NCBI GenBank assembly: GCA_029204225.1
Contig: CM055107.1
Location: forward strand, 19,835,997 to 19,899,996
Length of the DNA: 64,000 bases
DNA from: Diphasiastrum complanatum
Lineage: Eukaryota; Streptophyta; Lycopodiopsida; Lycopodiales; Lycopodiaceae
Direction of reading: 5' to 3'
The notes below the pieces were generated by a model, which ran no database searches, had not been told where the DNA came from, and was given only the letters and a program-made list of their open reading frames with translations. This document shows, piece after piece, positions 47,510 through 59,418 of this stretch (positions are counted from its first letter, which is position 1; each line of letters begins with the position of its first letter). The position numbers and the translations under genes are program-made.

Positions 47510-49745
47510 CTATAATGTCTCTACGTTTATATCCATATCACCCTTATCAGACTCCTCAGACCCAGAACTTGAGTCTTCAGATGAATTTGTATCTGAAGGT
47601 GATTCCAAACGGTCTTGATGCGCTAGAAAGGACTGAGTCATATAAATATCGATAGTCACAATAGTGCGACCGATGTTGTTCATGAGCTCTGCCACACAAT
47701 ATGACATTCTATATAAGCACACAAACCAACTTGGAGCACAAAAGGATTCAATAATGTTGCTAACACCTCGCCAATGCTTTGCTTTCTTTTTGTGATCTGG
47801 CTTACATGACACAAAATGTTTTGCCGATTTTTCATTATCTCCGAAACACAACCTCAAGAGTTTAAATTTGCTTTGCACACACGCGTTGACATCATTCAGG
47901 GACTCATCATTGTAAAGAACAAATAGAACAAGCTGCAAGTTTGGAACAAGTATATTATTCTCTTTCAATGGAGTTGCCAGCTCGAAGTAACTCTCAAATA
48001 CAGAACAATGTACATCATACATTGCTTTGATGCTTGATTTGATACCCTCTTTCCTGTTGTGATCCAAAAAGAGAACAATCACACAGACTTTGTGTTGTGG
48101 CGTGAGAGTTGTCAAACAATGGCGGACCGTTGAAAAAATGTAATTGAAGTTTAAAGACTCCAAGTTATCGAATATATACAATGTGGGATGCTCCCACAAC
48201 GAAGAAGAAAGTGTCATGAAACTTGATTCTTCAGCTCCACAACAGATGGCCTTCTCATTTTTTGAAGTTTTTACTTTGTAGAAGAACCTCCAATCGGTGC
48301 TACTAGAGGTCCCAATTTCATGCTCAGTATTGTGGACGGCAAGATATTTTTGTTTAATATTTTCTGCAGCTACTCTCAAGGGCTTAGGTATAACACCAAT
48401 CAATTTTGAACTTATACCTTTGCCTTTTTCATAGTGCGCTCTAACCCAATTCCGACAAAAAGTTAGGTCGATGATTTTTTAGAGTTGTTTTATGCTCTCT
48501 TTATTGTAGTCCACATCTGAAGGCAAGTCTTCTTCTATAGTAAGCAAATACTATACAACACTTAGTGCATCCATCTCACAAACCATAAGAAGAACTCCTT
48601 CATCAATGCATTTTTCTCTGTTTTTTCTTACAAAATACAACTATCCATTTACAAGCTTCTTTAGGATACGATCGCACATGGCATCCGGCATATACCTCAA
48701 ACATCTAAATAACCGAATAGATATCGGTTTGTTTTTTGTCTTCCTCGATCCCAATGCAGGTTCGTAATAGCAAATTTAGTCATTTACATACAATTTCATG
48801 ACTTGCATATAATTATTGAATGTTTCATCTAAATGAAAGATTTTTATTGTGTACTCCTCGAATTTCTCATACAAAGATGTAATTGTGTGTTGTCCTGACA
48901 GAGATCCAACATTACTACTACCAAGGACACTATGCAAACCGAGATAAAATGCTCTCATCTGTTTCAGTTGCTCAGGATTTAGCTTCACTCCTTTAACAAA
49001 GTGTGGTCGACTCAATGAGATCCATAGATCACGTGCACGCTCCATGAATTCTGGCAGACTACTCTTTTTTCTTCTCTCTTACGGCTCGTGATTGAGTCTG
49101 TCTGATTCAAGGATGTAACGAGATGCATGTTTTAATATACATATCTTGGCATTCACAAACCTAAAAGTGGCATCAAATATCCGAGGATGTATCCTATTTT
49201 GATTTAATGCAACCTTTGCCAATTCATTACATGCATAACAAAAATGTTGACCATTGATAGGCTCAAAAATACAATACAACAAAAAGCGATTTTTACACAA
49301 TCCATCCAATCTGGATCCAGGATTAAGATCCACCTCCTTTGGATAAGTGTCTGTGTAGACCTGCTCATTTTCTACAATATCAACACACATGAATTCGCAA
49401 TACATCTTTTCAAACATAAAATAATTTCTTCCTCATCACCTTTCTTGAATGAAATTGGCCTTAAAGTGACGTTGATTGATGCTGGTTGTGGACTATTGGG
49501 CTTGCTCAAATTGGCAAACAACTTCTCAGCAAATGAGTGATCCAAAGCTCGTTGGTTCGTGAAAAGTGAGGCATGCTGGATATTTTTGCTTTCTATACGA
49601 TACATTGTATTTTTACCCCATATGTACTCGATGTCATCAATTACAAAATTATCTAGATTGATATTTCATCACCCTCAAACTCAGGGATTTGCTCTACCTC
49701 GACTGTACGCCGTTCATTGTCTGATACATTGCAATAAGAGCCGGA
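47510..49745 (-). pseudogene. Unassigned intronless gene, about 700 codons, with several in-frame stops
   Basis: One minus-strand frame runs from about 49417 to 47510, interrupted only by stops at 49079-49081, 48776-48778, 48641-48643, 48551-48553 and 48479-48481. The wording continues sensibly across each stop. A frameshift near 49400 joins it to an upstream block (49605-49372), and another near 49660 to a short acidic block (VEVEQIPEFEGDEISI). Visible segments include HFCYACNELAKVALNQNR and HPRIFDATFRFVNAKIC, then LRYMPDAMCDRILKKL, CRNWVRAHYEKGKGISSK, HPTLYIFDNLESLNFNYIF and HKVCVIVLFLDHNRKEG. The C-terminus is an acidic tail, SSEDSSSGSEESDKGDMD. I recognise no domain, transposase triad or RT motif. 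The last 297 codons are fully open. It may be an unfamiliar host gene, a transposon protein, or an insertion of foreign origin; the sequence does not decide. Confidence 0.55.
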
Positions 49746-49867
49746 TTGCATTCCCGATCGATCCAGTTTCTCAGCTCCACAGGTCTTTTCACGTCGGTCC
49801 CAACAGCTTTTGCAGTCTCTTTTTGAATTTGAACCTCACGACTTTCTTTTTTAGGACCTGTTGTAGG

Positions 49868-52590
49868 ATTAGTTGCAAGTGATTGGGCTGATTGGTTGTC
49901 ACAATAGATGATAGGGATCTCCTGCTCCATGACATGAAGCTCCACCAATAGCCTTTTGAGCCACAAGACCTCCTTGCATGTTGATGTCAAGGTCTTTTAT
50001 TTGGATTATGTGAAAGATAGGGAGATGGTATCTTGCTTTTTGGAAAGCCATGATACTACTCCATCACATAGAAAGGTGGCAAAGGCACCTGTTGATCTTC
50101 TATCCACTTTGTCACCTGCAAAATCCGAGTCACTATAGGCTCTTAAGCCAAGATTAGTTCCTCTATACAAAATACCAAAATTCTTAGTGAATGAAATGTA
50201 TCTAAGAACTCTTTTGGCCATGTTCCAATGTGAAACTAGAGGACTTTGCATGAATTGGCTTAACTTTCCAACACTATAACTAAGATCAGGTCTAGTTATA
50301 GTTAAATAGATCAAGGAGCCAATAAGCCTTCTATATAATGTGATGTCCTCAAAGGATGCTTCATCACAACCAATAGATGCTTTTACATGTTGCTCCATTG
50401 GTGTCTCAATGTCTTTACAGTTCTTCATTCCAAATCTATCTAGGATGGATGTAGCATATTTAGATTGACAAATGAAGCTGAAATCACATCCTCTAATAAC
50501 ATCTACTCCAAGAATGAAGCTCAATAGGCCGAGATCTACCATCTTAAACTCTTTTGCTAAAGCAATTTTTACATCTCTAATTCCATCTAGATCATTACCA
50601 CTCAAGATAATGTCATCTACATACAAAACAAGAATAATGATCATGCCATCATGAAAACTTATATACAATGATGGATCATAGGCACTCATTACAAAATTTA
50701 TGGAAATGAGAAAAGAGTTTAGCCTAGAGTACCATGCTCTAGGTGCTTGCTTGAGCCCATAAAGGCTCTTCTTCAAAAAACACACCTTTCCTTCATGTTT
50801 TGCCTTTATGAAGCCCTCGGGTTGCCTCATGTAGATCTCTTCCTCCAAATAACCACTGAGGAATGAATTTGTGAAATCAAGTTGGAATAGCTTCCAACTG
50901 AAGGTTGTAGCAAGACTAATGGTCAACCTGATAGTAACAAGCTTAGCCACAGGAGCAAAAGTCTCATCATAATCAATGCCTTTGGTTTGTAAAAAACCTT
51001 TGGCAACAAGCCTAGCTTTATGCTTGCTTATTGATCCATCTTGATTATACTTCAATCTAAACACCCACTTGCAATCAAGAGGTTTCTTCCTTTGAGGAAG
51101 ATCCACAAGATCCCAAGTATGATTCTCAATAAGAGCATCATACTCTACTTGCATAGCATCCATCCAACTTTTAGACTTACAAGCATCTTCATAGCATGTT
51201 GGCTCATCTAACATTGAAGTAAGAAAGGTGTAAGATGTGAAAGATGATGAGCCTTCCCTTTGATCACCTTGACCATCATAGGTGAGCCTCAATGGCTCGG
51301 ATCTTGCCCTTGTGGATCTTCTTGGAGTTCTTGGAGTTCTTGCATCTTGAGGTGGATCCTCAAGTTCTTATTCACTTGGAAGCTCCTCCTCCATCCTAGC
51401 ATGATCCTTGGCATCAAGATGATTAGTAGCATTATCATCCAAATCACAAGCATGTCCTTCATAAAAAATAACATCCCTACTCACTATCACCTTGCTAGTG
51501 ATGGGATTGAAGACTCTATAACCTTTGCTATTCTCACCATATCCCACAAAGATGCCTTTGATGGATGTTGCATCATCCTTCCTTCTCTTATCCAAGGATT
51601 GGTGTACATAGCAAGTGGATCCAAAAACTTTGAGATCCTTGAGATTGGGCTTCTCTCCAAATAGAGCTTCATATGGTGTGATTCCTCCAATGGCTTGGTT
51701 TGGCAATCTATTGAACAAATAGTTAGCACAAGTTATTGCTTCACCCCAAAATGGTTTGGATAGAGAAACATCTAGCCTTAAGGCCTTAGCACACTCACAA
51801 AGAGATCTATTTCTTCTCTCACTCACTCCATTTTGTTGAGGGGTGTATGGACATGACAACTCCCTCTTTATGCCATTAGAACTACAAAAGTCAATCAACT
51901 TATTGGAGATATATTCACCTCCATTATCACTCCTTAATACCTTAATCTTGGTACTAAGTTGATTTTCTACCAAAGTCTTGAGCTTTACAAAAGAATCAAA
52001 CACCATTGATTTGCTAGACAAGAGGTACATCCAACAAAATCTAGAATAGTCATCAATGAAGATTACATAGTACTTGGCACCACCATTAGACTCATGTGAA
52101 AAACTATGAACATCCGAATGGATGAGTTCAAGAGGAGAATTTGATCTTGATGTAGATCTTGAGAAGAATAGTTTGTGAGCCTTTGAGAGGTTGCATGCTT
52201 CACATCTCTTCCCACACTTTGACAAATGCTTGGGGAGTCCAACTGCAAGCTCCTTTGCAACCATAGATTCCATGGCTTTGTAGTTGGGGTGGCCCAACCT
52301 TTTGTGCCACAGTTCCACCTTTGATAGCTCCACCTTTGACACTCTCCACTGCAATATTAGCATCAAGCTTAAACAATCTACCTTGATTAAAGCCTTTGGC
52401 TATACATTCATCATTTCTAAGGATGGAACAAACTCTATGCTTAAATTGTACATCTAGGCCATTATCCATTAACTGGCCAACACTAATCAAATTCTTGGTT
52501 AACTTAGGAACATAAAGAACATTATCAAGATTCATCCTTTTGGATCATCCCACATACAAGGGAATTGTTCCTATTCTACTTATCTTACAT
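49868..52590 (-). pseudogene. Copia pol (integrase, RT, partial RNase H), 3' truncated
   Basis: Minus-strand order: MNLDNVLYVPKLTKNLISVG (52535), then the pre-integrase finger LWHKRLGHPN with CGKRCEACN. The integrase core has IHSDVHSF, LRSDNGGEY and NGVSERRNR, so D, D and E are all present. Then FGSTCYVHQSLDKRRKDDAT and YGENSKGYRVFNP. After a shift near 51300, RT has PLDCKWVFRLKYNQDGSISK, KARLVAKGF, FLKKSLYGLKQAPRAWYSRL, VLYVDDIILSGND and DLGLLSFILGVDVI. RNase H begins (SDSDFAGDKVDRRSTGAF). It then breaks near 50005 with loss of the EAEY-type block, and continues as STCKEVLWLKRLL and IIYCDNQSAQSLATNP before ending at about 49868. There is no 3' LTR. It would make reverse transcriptase and integrase if intact; two or three breaks and the missing end prevent that. 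Confidence 0.9.
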
Positions 52591-53621
52591 TATTGACTAC
52601 TTGCAGTATAGATTGATCTATGTAAGTCATTGTAAGAAAGTAAGGTGGAGAATATGTCCTTTTGATATGTCATGTGGGAACTTGCCCCACTATCAATCCA
52701 CCAAGAATCATTGGTGTTGCTCTTGGATGATGGTGGTTTGTTGGAAACCATCAAGGATGACTCTTCATCCTCCTCCTCCTCTTGATGTGCAATGTTGCTT
52801 TGTTTGCCCTCTTGTGCCTTCTTCTTCTTGAGACATTCTGATGCAAAATGTCCTTTCTTTCCATAGAAAAAACATTTGTACTTGGACTTGTCTTTGATCT
52901 TGCCCTTTGAGCTTGAAGCCTCATCCTCCTCCTTGGTCTCCTTGAAGCGCTTCTTCTTGTCATTGGTTTTCTTCTTGCTTTTAAATGAGAAATTAGCTTT
53001 CTCATCACCATTCTGTAGAGAAATAGCATTGATTCTTGCATTGGTATGCAACATCCTACACTCTTCAGCTACTAATACACTGTGTAGCTTTTCTATAGTA
53101 GGCAAAGTGTCTTGGATTGCAAAGCTTTGGACCAAATTTGTAAAGCCACTCCCTAGACCATTGAGGACAATCTGAACAAGCTCACTATCTTGAATCTTCT
53201 CTCCAATGGAAGCTAACTCCCTATTGAGAGACTTGATTCTAAGCACATAATCTTGTGCACTCTCATCACTCCTCTTTATGCTTTGTAGAATCTGATTCCT
53301 AAGCATGAGAACCCTCGAAGTGTTACTAGACTCATAGATAGATTTTAAAGATTCCCAAGCCTCTTTAGCACTCTTACATGATGATACTTCCCTTAAAAGA
53401 TCATTGCTTACATTCATCTTAATACAGTGAAGTGCAAGCCTAGACCTCTTCTTGTATCTCACTAATTCCTGTGCACCTAGAGGTTCATCTTCATCATTTA
53501 TTAGAAACTCATAAAGATCCTAGAGCACCATTAGTGACTCCATCCTCACTTTCCAAATAGCATAATTGGTAGAATTTAACCTCTCACTAGCTTCTAGAAG
53601 ATAGGCTCCCACTGATCCCAT
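52590..53621 (-). pseudogene. Copia gag with zinc knuckle and start of protease
   Basis: The start at 53621 (MGSVGAYLLEASERLNSTNY) is followed by a TAG at 53520-53522 (MESLMVL*DLYEF). From 53462 an open frame of 290 codons has the UBN2-type gag core (SLKSIYESSNTSRVLMLRNQ, ELASIGEKIQDSELVQIVLN), a Lys-rich stretch and a zinc knuckle. The knuckle reads CFFYGKKGHFASEC, with Tyr at the second Cys position. The frame ends with the protease motif WWIDSGASSHMTYQKD. Except for one stop, a shift after the protease start and the changed knuckle, it is well preserved and looks younger than its neighbours. Confidence 0.87.
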
Positions 53622-54240
53622 CTTACTAGCAAGATTCTACACAAAAGATATAGATTTGTTTGGACCTGAAACTCACAAAGATTTCTAACTTGCAGTGTTT
53701 CACTCAAATGTTGACTTCTAATCCAACTGATGGATTTGTAATCATAGTTCTATCACTCCCTCACAAGCTGGAATGAAGATAAGATGAGATGAAAACTACA
53801 ATCAAGCAAATCTTGCCAATCTTGGCTATTCTTGGACAAAAACTGACTCTATCTCTCTCATTCACTTTGATGTACTTTCAAGACCTAATTTTTACTTTAA
53901 GAAGGTCTGAAATCAGCCTAGATTAATTAGTTTTCATGAAAAAAATTCAAAACTAATCAATGGCAAGTGATCTTGGTAGCTTATCCTAGGATTTGCACCA
54001 AAAATTACATCAAACTGACACTAGATGAATTTTCTATGATCCAATGAATATGGGTTATTAAATGCTGGTTCAAAGATGCCCACACGTGTGAACAGTACGG
54101 ATTTTTATCTTGAAAAAGTTTGGGATCAAATCCCCTCACCAAAACTTGGATAGCAGCTCGCCCTTCTAGTACTAGCTTTTTGCACCAAAACCTGCTTAAA
54201 TTGGATTAGATTCAAACATAGATCAATGGCCTTGTACTTG
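53622..54240 (-). other. Copia leader
   Basis: Non-coding sequence between the gag start and the primer site, about 0.6 kb. No ORF of note. Confidence 0.6.
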
Positions 54241-54252
54241 GCTCTGATACCA
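54241..54252 (-). promoter_or_regulatory. Copia primer binding site (initiator tRNA-Met)
   Basis: The minus strand reads TGGTATCAGAGC, the exact plant Copia initiator-tRNA-Met primer site, just inside the LTR starting at 54253. Confidence 0.88.
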
Positions 54253-54782
54253 TGTGAAAAGTACAGTACTAAGGACCATAAATGGATCTTTGAATGATCC
54301 ACAAGGTGATTGTATGCTTGTTAAACAATCTATCAGAAACTAGTCATCAGAAAACAAGATCTAGTTTAGCAGCTTGATAGGAAACAGGTAGAGACAATCA
54401 AAGCATTGATCAAATAGTCTAATCCAACTCCACACGTGTGGAAATAAGGCTGTAGTATGGCTGTAGACAGTGTTTACAAAGTGCCAAAGCTGGGTTTCAT
54501 TGGAAATCAAGAGTAATCACCATACAATGAGAGGAAACTCGAGTTTCTCCTTGAGGCTCCAAAAAGTTTCTTTCTTCTCACTATGGAGAATGGGAATACA
54601 TAGTAAAACACACTTCCTTTGCAAAGTTAGGTGAAAATCCAGCATGTAATAAGAAAGTAGACTCCACTTTCTTGACCTAATGTGAAAACCCTAGCCTAGA
54701 TCCAAGAGTCATGCTTGGTAGGTGCATGGTAGGTACAAATCTCATAATAAATCATGGTCTAATTCCTACAAAGTAGGCATCA
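54253..54782 (-). repeat. Copia 5' LTR, outer end truncated
   Basis: Starts TGTGAAAAGTACAG, matching the LTR at 2229 (TGTGAAAAATATAG). No ATTTTTCACA end is found before 54783, where a different Copia RT fragment begins, so the 5' (U3) part is lost. It includes the ccacacgtgtgg palindrome at about 54432, like tttcacatgtgtgg in the 2229 LTR. Confidence 0.65.
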
Positions 54783-54905
54783 CTACCAAAGCCGTGCTTT
54801 CCATTTTGCAATGGAACCATCATAGTTGATCTTCTTCTTAAAGATCCACTTGTTGTCGATAACTCTCTTGTGAGTAGGGAAGTCGACCAGTGTGTTGGAT
54901 TTATC
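54783..54905 (-). pseudogene. Copia RT fragment
   Basis: Minus-strand reading FPTHKRVIDNKWIFKKK, then INYDGSIAKWKARLW, is the first RT block of Copia pol. Only about 35 codons remain. It is not the missing part of the 49.9-53.6 kb element, which has its own copy of this block. Confidence 0.8.
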
Positions 54906-55875
54906 TCCTTTACTTCTCCTAAATCCTATGTTAATCTGCCTCCATTCATGTTGCTGCAATTTTACTTTTGTTGTCGCACAATCTGCATATTTACATGTAA
55001 AATAAAACAGGCGAATAAGATGTGACTGTCTGCATAAATATAAGTAAATTTCCACATTCGAAAAAGACAAAAGAAGGCGACACTGTGTTTTTACATTTCA
55101 GCAAAGGTTGACATCGCGGCCTTCTCACGTCATCCCATGCACTGACAATGACAACAGCCACTCACGATCTCCCACAGACAACGCATCCACTTTTGTACTT
55201 TCTTCATCTGCACACCTGTAAAATTATGTATATATATATATTGAATACCATCTGCGTATTCAGTACATATGTGTGTGAGTATAGCATCAGAGATAACATC
55301 ATCAGAAGCTTATCAGAGAAAGACGAAGTAGATGCTTTCGTGCATCGATTCCTTGTATTGTCAGTAATAGGCTTATCACCTTTTTACAGATTGGATGCTT
55401 TGTGAAGCACATGGTTTCGTCCGCTATTGTCTAGTGCTCACCTGCATTATTGACTTGTATATTTCATTATACTTAATCTGATTATAGCTCTGTTTGTTCT
55501 ACACTTAGATTTGTGTCAATACTGCAATGCTTTCTACATTCTGTTTGACTTTCTTATTGCTTAATCTAGTAGTCTACTCTTCGTGAATGATTATTAGCCT
55601 AGCTGTTCGAGAATAATTATTAGTCTTGCCTTTTGCGACTAATTCGTGACTGATTATTAGTCTAGCTCAGTCTAGCTCTTCGCGATAAATTATCTTTTTG
55701 ATGTTCTTGATGCTTAGTGTTTGGCTACGTAATTAGATCGAACGTGATTTCTATCACTAATGTTTTGTTTGAGTCTGATAGGCATAGTCATGCTTAAGGA
55801 AAGAGTAAGATAGCTTATTCCACTGCGCATGAATATTTTCCATTCGAGTTCATTTCTTTTTCGAGTTTCAAGTTC
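54906..55875. other. Region left of Copia remnant D, possible LTR
   Basis: AT-rich DNA with repeated words (gattattagtctagct and tagctcttcgcga at about 55590-55690). It sits where the 3' LTR of the minus-strand Copia at 55876-57746 would be, but I cannot define ends. No gene seen. Confidence 0.35.
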
Positions 55876-57746
55876 GTTTTTTTTTGTTTCGGCCCAGAAT
55901 CTCTTGGGCAGCGATGCGTGCACTAGCATACATTTCGCTAATTCAACTAGAGTACGGTTCTTCCTCTCGGCTATGCCATTTGATTGAGGACTATAAGGAG
56001 TGATGAATCGCTGCTAAGTGCCTTGGCTCTGGCAGTACTCCTTAAATTTAGTACAGATGTACTCTCCACCATTGTCTGACCTTAAGGCCTTGACCGTCCT
56101 TCCAGTCTCTTTTTCTGCATGTTCCTTGAAGATTCTAAAGCAATTGAAGGCTTCTGATTCCTTCTTGATAAAGTACACCATAGTCCTTTTGGAAAATTCA
56201 TCAATAAAAGTTATAAAATACTTTGCATCTTTCAGCGAAGGATTTTTCATCGGGCCACAAATGTTTGAATGCACAATGTCTAGCAATCCTCTAGCAGTAT
56301 GCTGATGGCTTGATCTAAATGGTTTGTTAGTCTGTTTACCAACTAGACAGTCTTGATAGACAGGTAACTCGACTTTATCACGAGGATAGTCTAGATCAAG
56401 AACAATAGAATGTTTAGACATTTGGTGTACAACATCATGATTCAATTGACCAAGTCTATAATGCCAAAGTAAAATTTTATTTGTTTGAATAGAAGTACTG
56501 AGCGCCTGACTAGAGGCAGAAAAGCAATGACTTAATCTATACAAGTATCCATGCCTCTTTCTAAGTGCAAGGATCTTGCCTGTCCTATCAACTACTTTGC
56601 ATTGATCACATTCAAGTTCTACTTTATGTCCTAGATCTGTGATTCTGCTTACAGAGAGCAAATTCGTAAATAAATTGGGTACATACAGGACTTTAGAAAG
56701 TAGCTTAGATTGATCATTTTCAAAGCTCAATCTTATAGTACCTTCACCTTGAATAGCTTGTGTGCTATTATCGCCAAGGTGAACATATTTGTTGGTACTA
56801 TAGGGTGTATGGGAAAACAGCTAATGAGACTGGTCATATGCTGAGTGGCACCGAAATCTAGAAATCAAGAACTGTCGCTGGATGCTCCTTGATGGTTGGT
56901 CATGAAGGCATCATGATCTGTTTCTTGAATGGACTGTGGAGCTTCTGTAGCTGCATTGGCCACTTGATTCAACTGCCTCTTGCTATTGTTCTTAGCTTGT
57001 AGTATTTGGCAGTCTTGAATCTCGTGGTTGTTTCGTTTGCAGTATATGTCGAACAACTTCTTTGTCTGCGGATTCGACCATTCTTTGTGTTGTGCTGGTT
57101 TCTGGTCTTGCTTTGATTGCTTTAGGCCTTTCTTCTTCTTCTACTTAGTTGTGCTCTTATTGGTGTACAAGGTGTGAGAATCAGCTGAGGAACTTCAGGC
57201 TTCGTTCCTCCGCGTGTCTTCCTGCAACAACATTGTAATGACTCTCGAAAGAGTCAATTATGGATGTGTTGTGATGATCATCACCCAGTTGTCATATGAG
57301 CTTCTCAAGCTTGTAAGTAGTTGCATCACTACGTCTTGATCGCCTATGACAGATCCGACAGTGGCCATTTGCTTCAGCATGTTCTTGAAATGATTGATGT
57401 GATTCTGTAGGGAATCACCATTCACCATCTTGAGGGAGTAAAATTTCTTCCTGAGATGCAGCTTGAAAGCTATATCTCGTACTTTGTATAATGTGCTCAA
57501 GATGTCCCAGACTTCTTTGGATGTCTGGGCTTCAGATACATGGCCGATCTGAGTATCCGAAATGTTGAGGATGATCAAAGCGAAAGCCTTTCCATCTTTC
57601 AACTTCCATCTGGCGATTGCTACGTCGTCGGCTTTGGGTTTCTCTTCTTTAGCCATTAACACCGATTTCATCTTAAATTTCCACAGATGGTAATTGGCTC
57701 TATCAAGCTTGTCCACGATAGGACTGGCTTTCCCTTGGGAATCCAT
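55876..57746 (-). pseudogene. Copia remnant D: gag to integrase, RT absent
   Basis: The minus-strand gag starts at about 57746 (MDSQGKASPIVDKLDRANYH) with UBN2-type blocks NYHLWKFKMKSVLMAKE, ISDTQIGHVSEAQTSKEVWD and LQNHINHFKNML. A degenerate zinc knuckle follows (IYCKRNNHEIQDC, first Cys lost). A protease-to-integrase linker (LLSKVLYVPNLFTNLLSVSR) and the pre-integrase finger (LWHYRLGQLNH, VYQDCLVGKQ with one Cys changed to Tyr) come next. In the integrase core the first catalytic Asp is Asn (IVHSNICGPM, codon 56263-56265). The second Asp (LRSDNGGEY) and the Glu (NGIAERKNRT) are present in shifted frames. It ends at PKRFWAE near 55876 with an A-rich run. RT and RNase H are missing. Confidence 0.85.
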
Positions 57747-57837
57747 GTGGAAGATCTTAGCCCTTGCCTCTTGGCCCTTAGTTCTTGGCCGTTGGGTCTC
57801 GACCCTCAGTCCTAAGCCAGTTGGCCCATGGTCCTTA

Positions 57838-59020
<1,183 letters not shown>

Positions 59021-59021
59021 C

Positions 59022-59033
59022 GATTATCAGAGA
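59022..59033 (+). promoter_or_regulatory. Possible Copia E primer site
   Basis: The sequence gattatcagaga resembles TGGTATCAGAGC at about nine positions, just after a CA that could close the LTR. The match is weak. Confidence 0.3.
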
Positions 59034-59418
59034 TAGAGGATCACATGACTATCCAAGACGTCTAATGCTTCGCAGTCCTACTGTTACAGCAATCTTAGAC
59101 TCCTACTTTGATAACCCAAAATGACAACAAGCTTTTAATTCCGTTCTCTAATTAATTCTTGTTCCTAAAATACGCAGTTACTACTGTGTTCATAATTGTT
59201 TTTTTTTTTACTGTTGGTAGAGACATCGTTTACGTTGTAATCGCCTCTCGTGTTTTGCTTCCATCATGGCTCCGCTGTAGTCACAATCAATCATAGACCG
59301 TGCAGACCACCATCATACACCAACAGAAGTTGTATCACAGCCTTCGTTCAGTGGATTACTAGAGTCCAGGATCTTTTTCCAAAAGCTGTTCTAAGTTGTT
59401 TGTGTATAATTTCGATCA

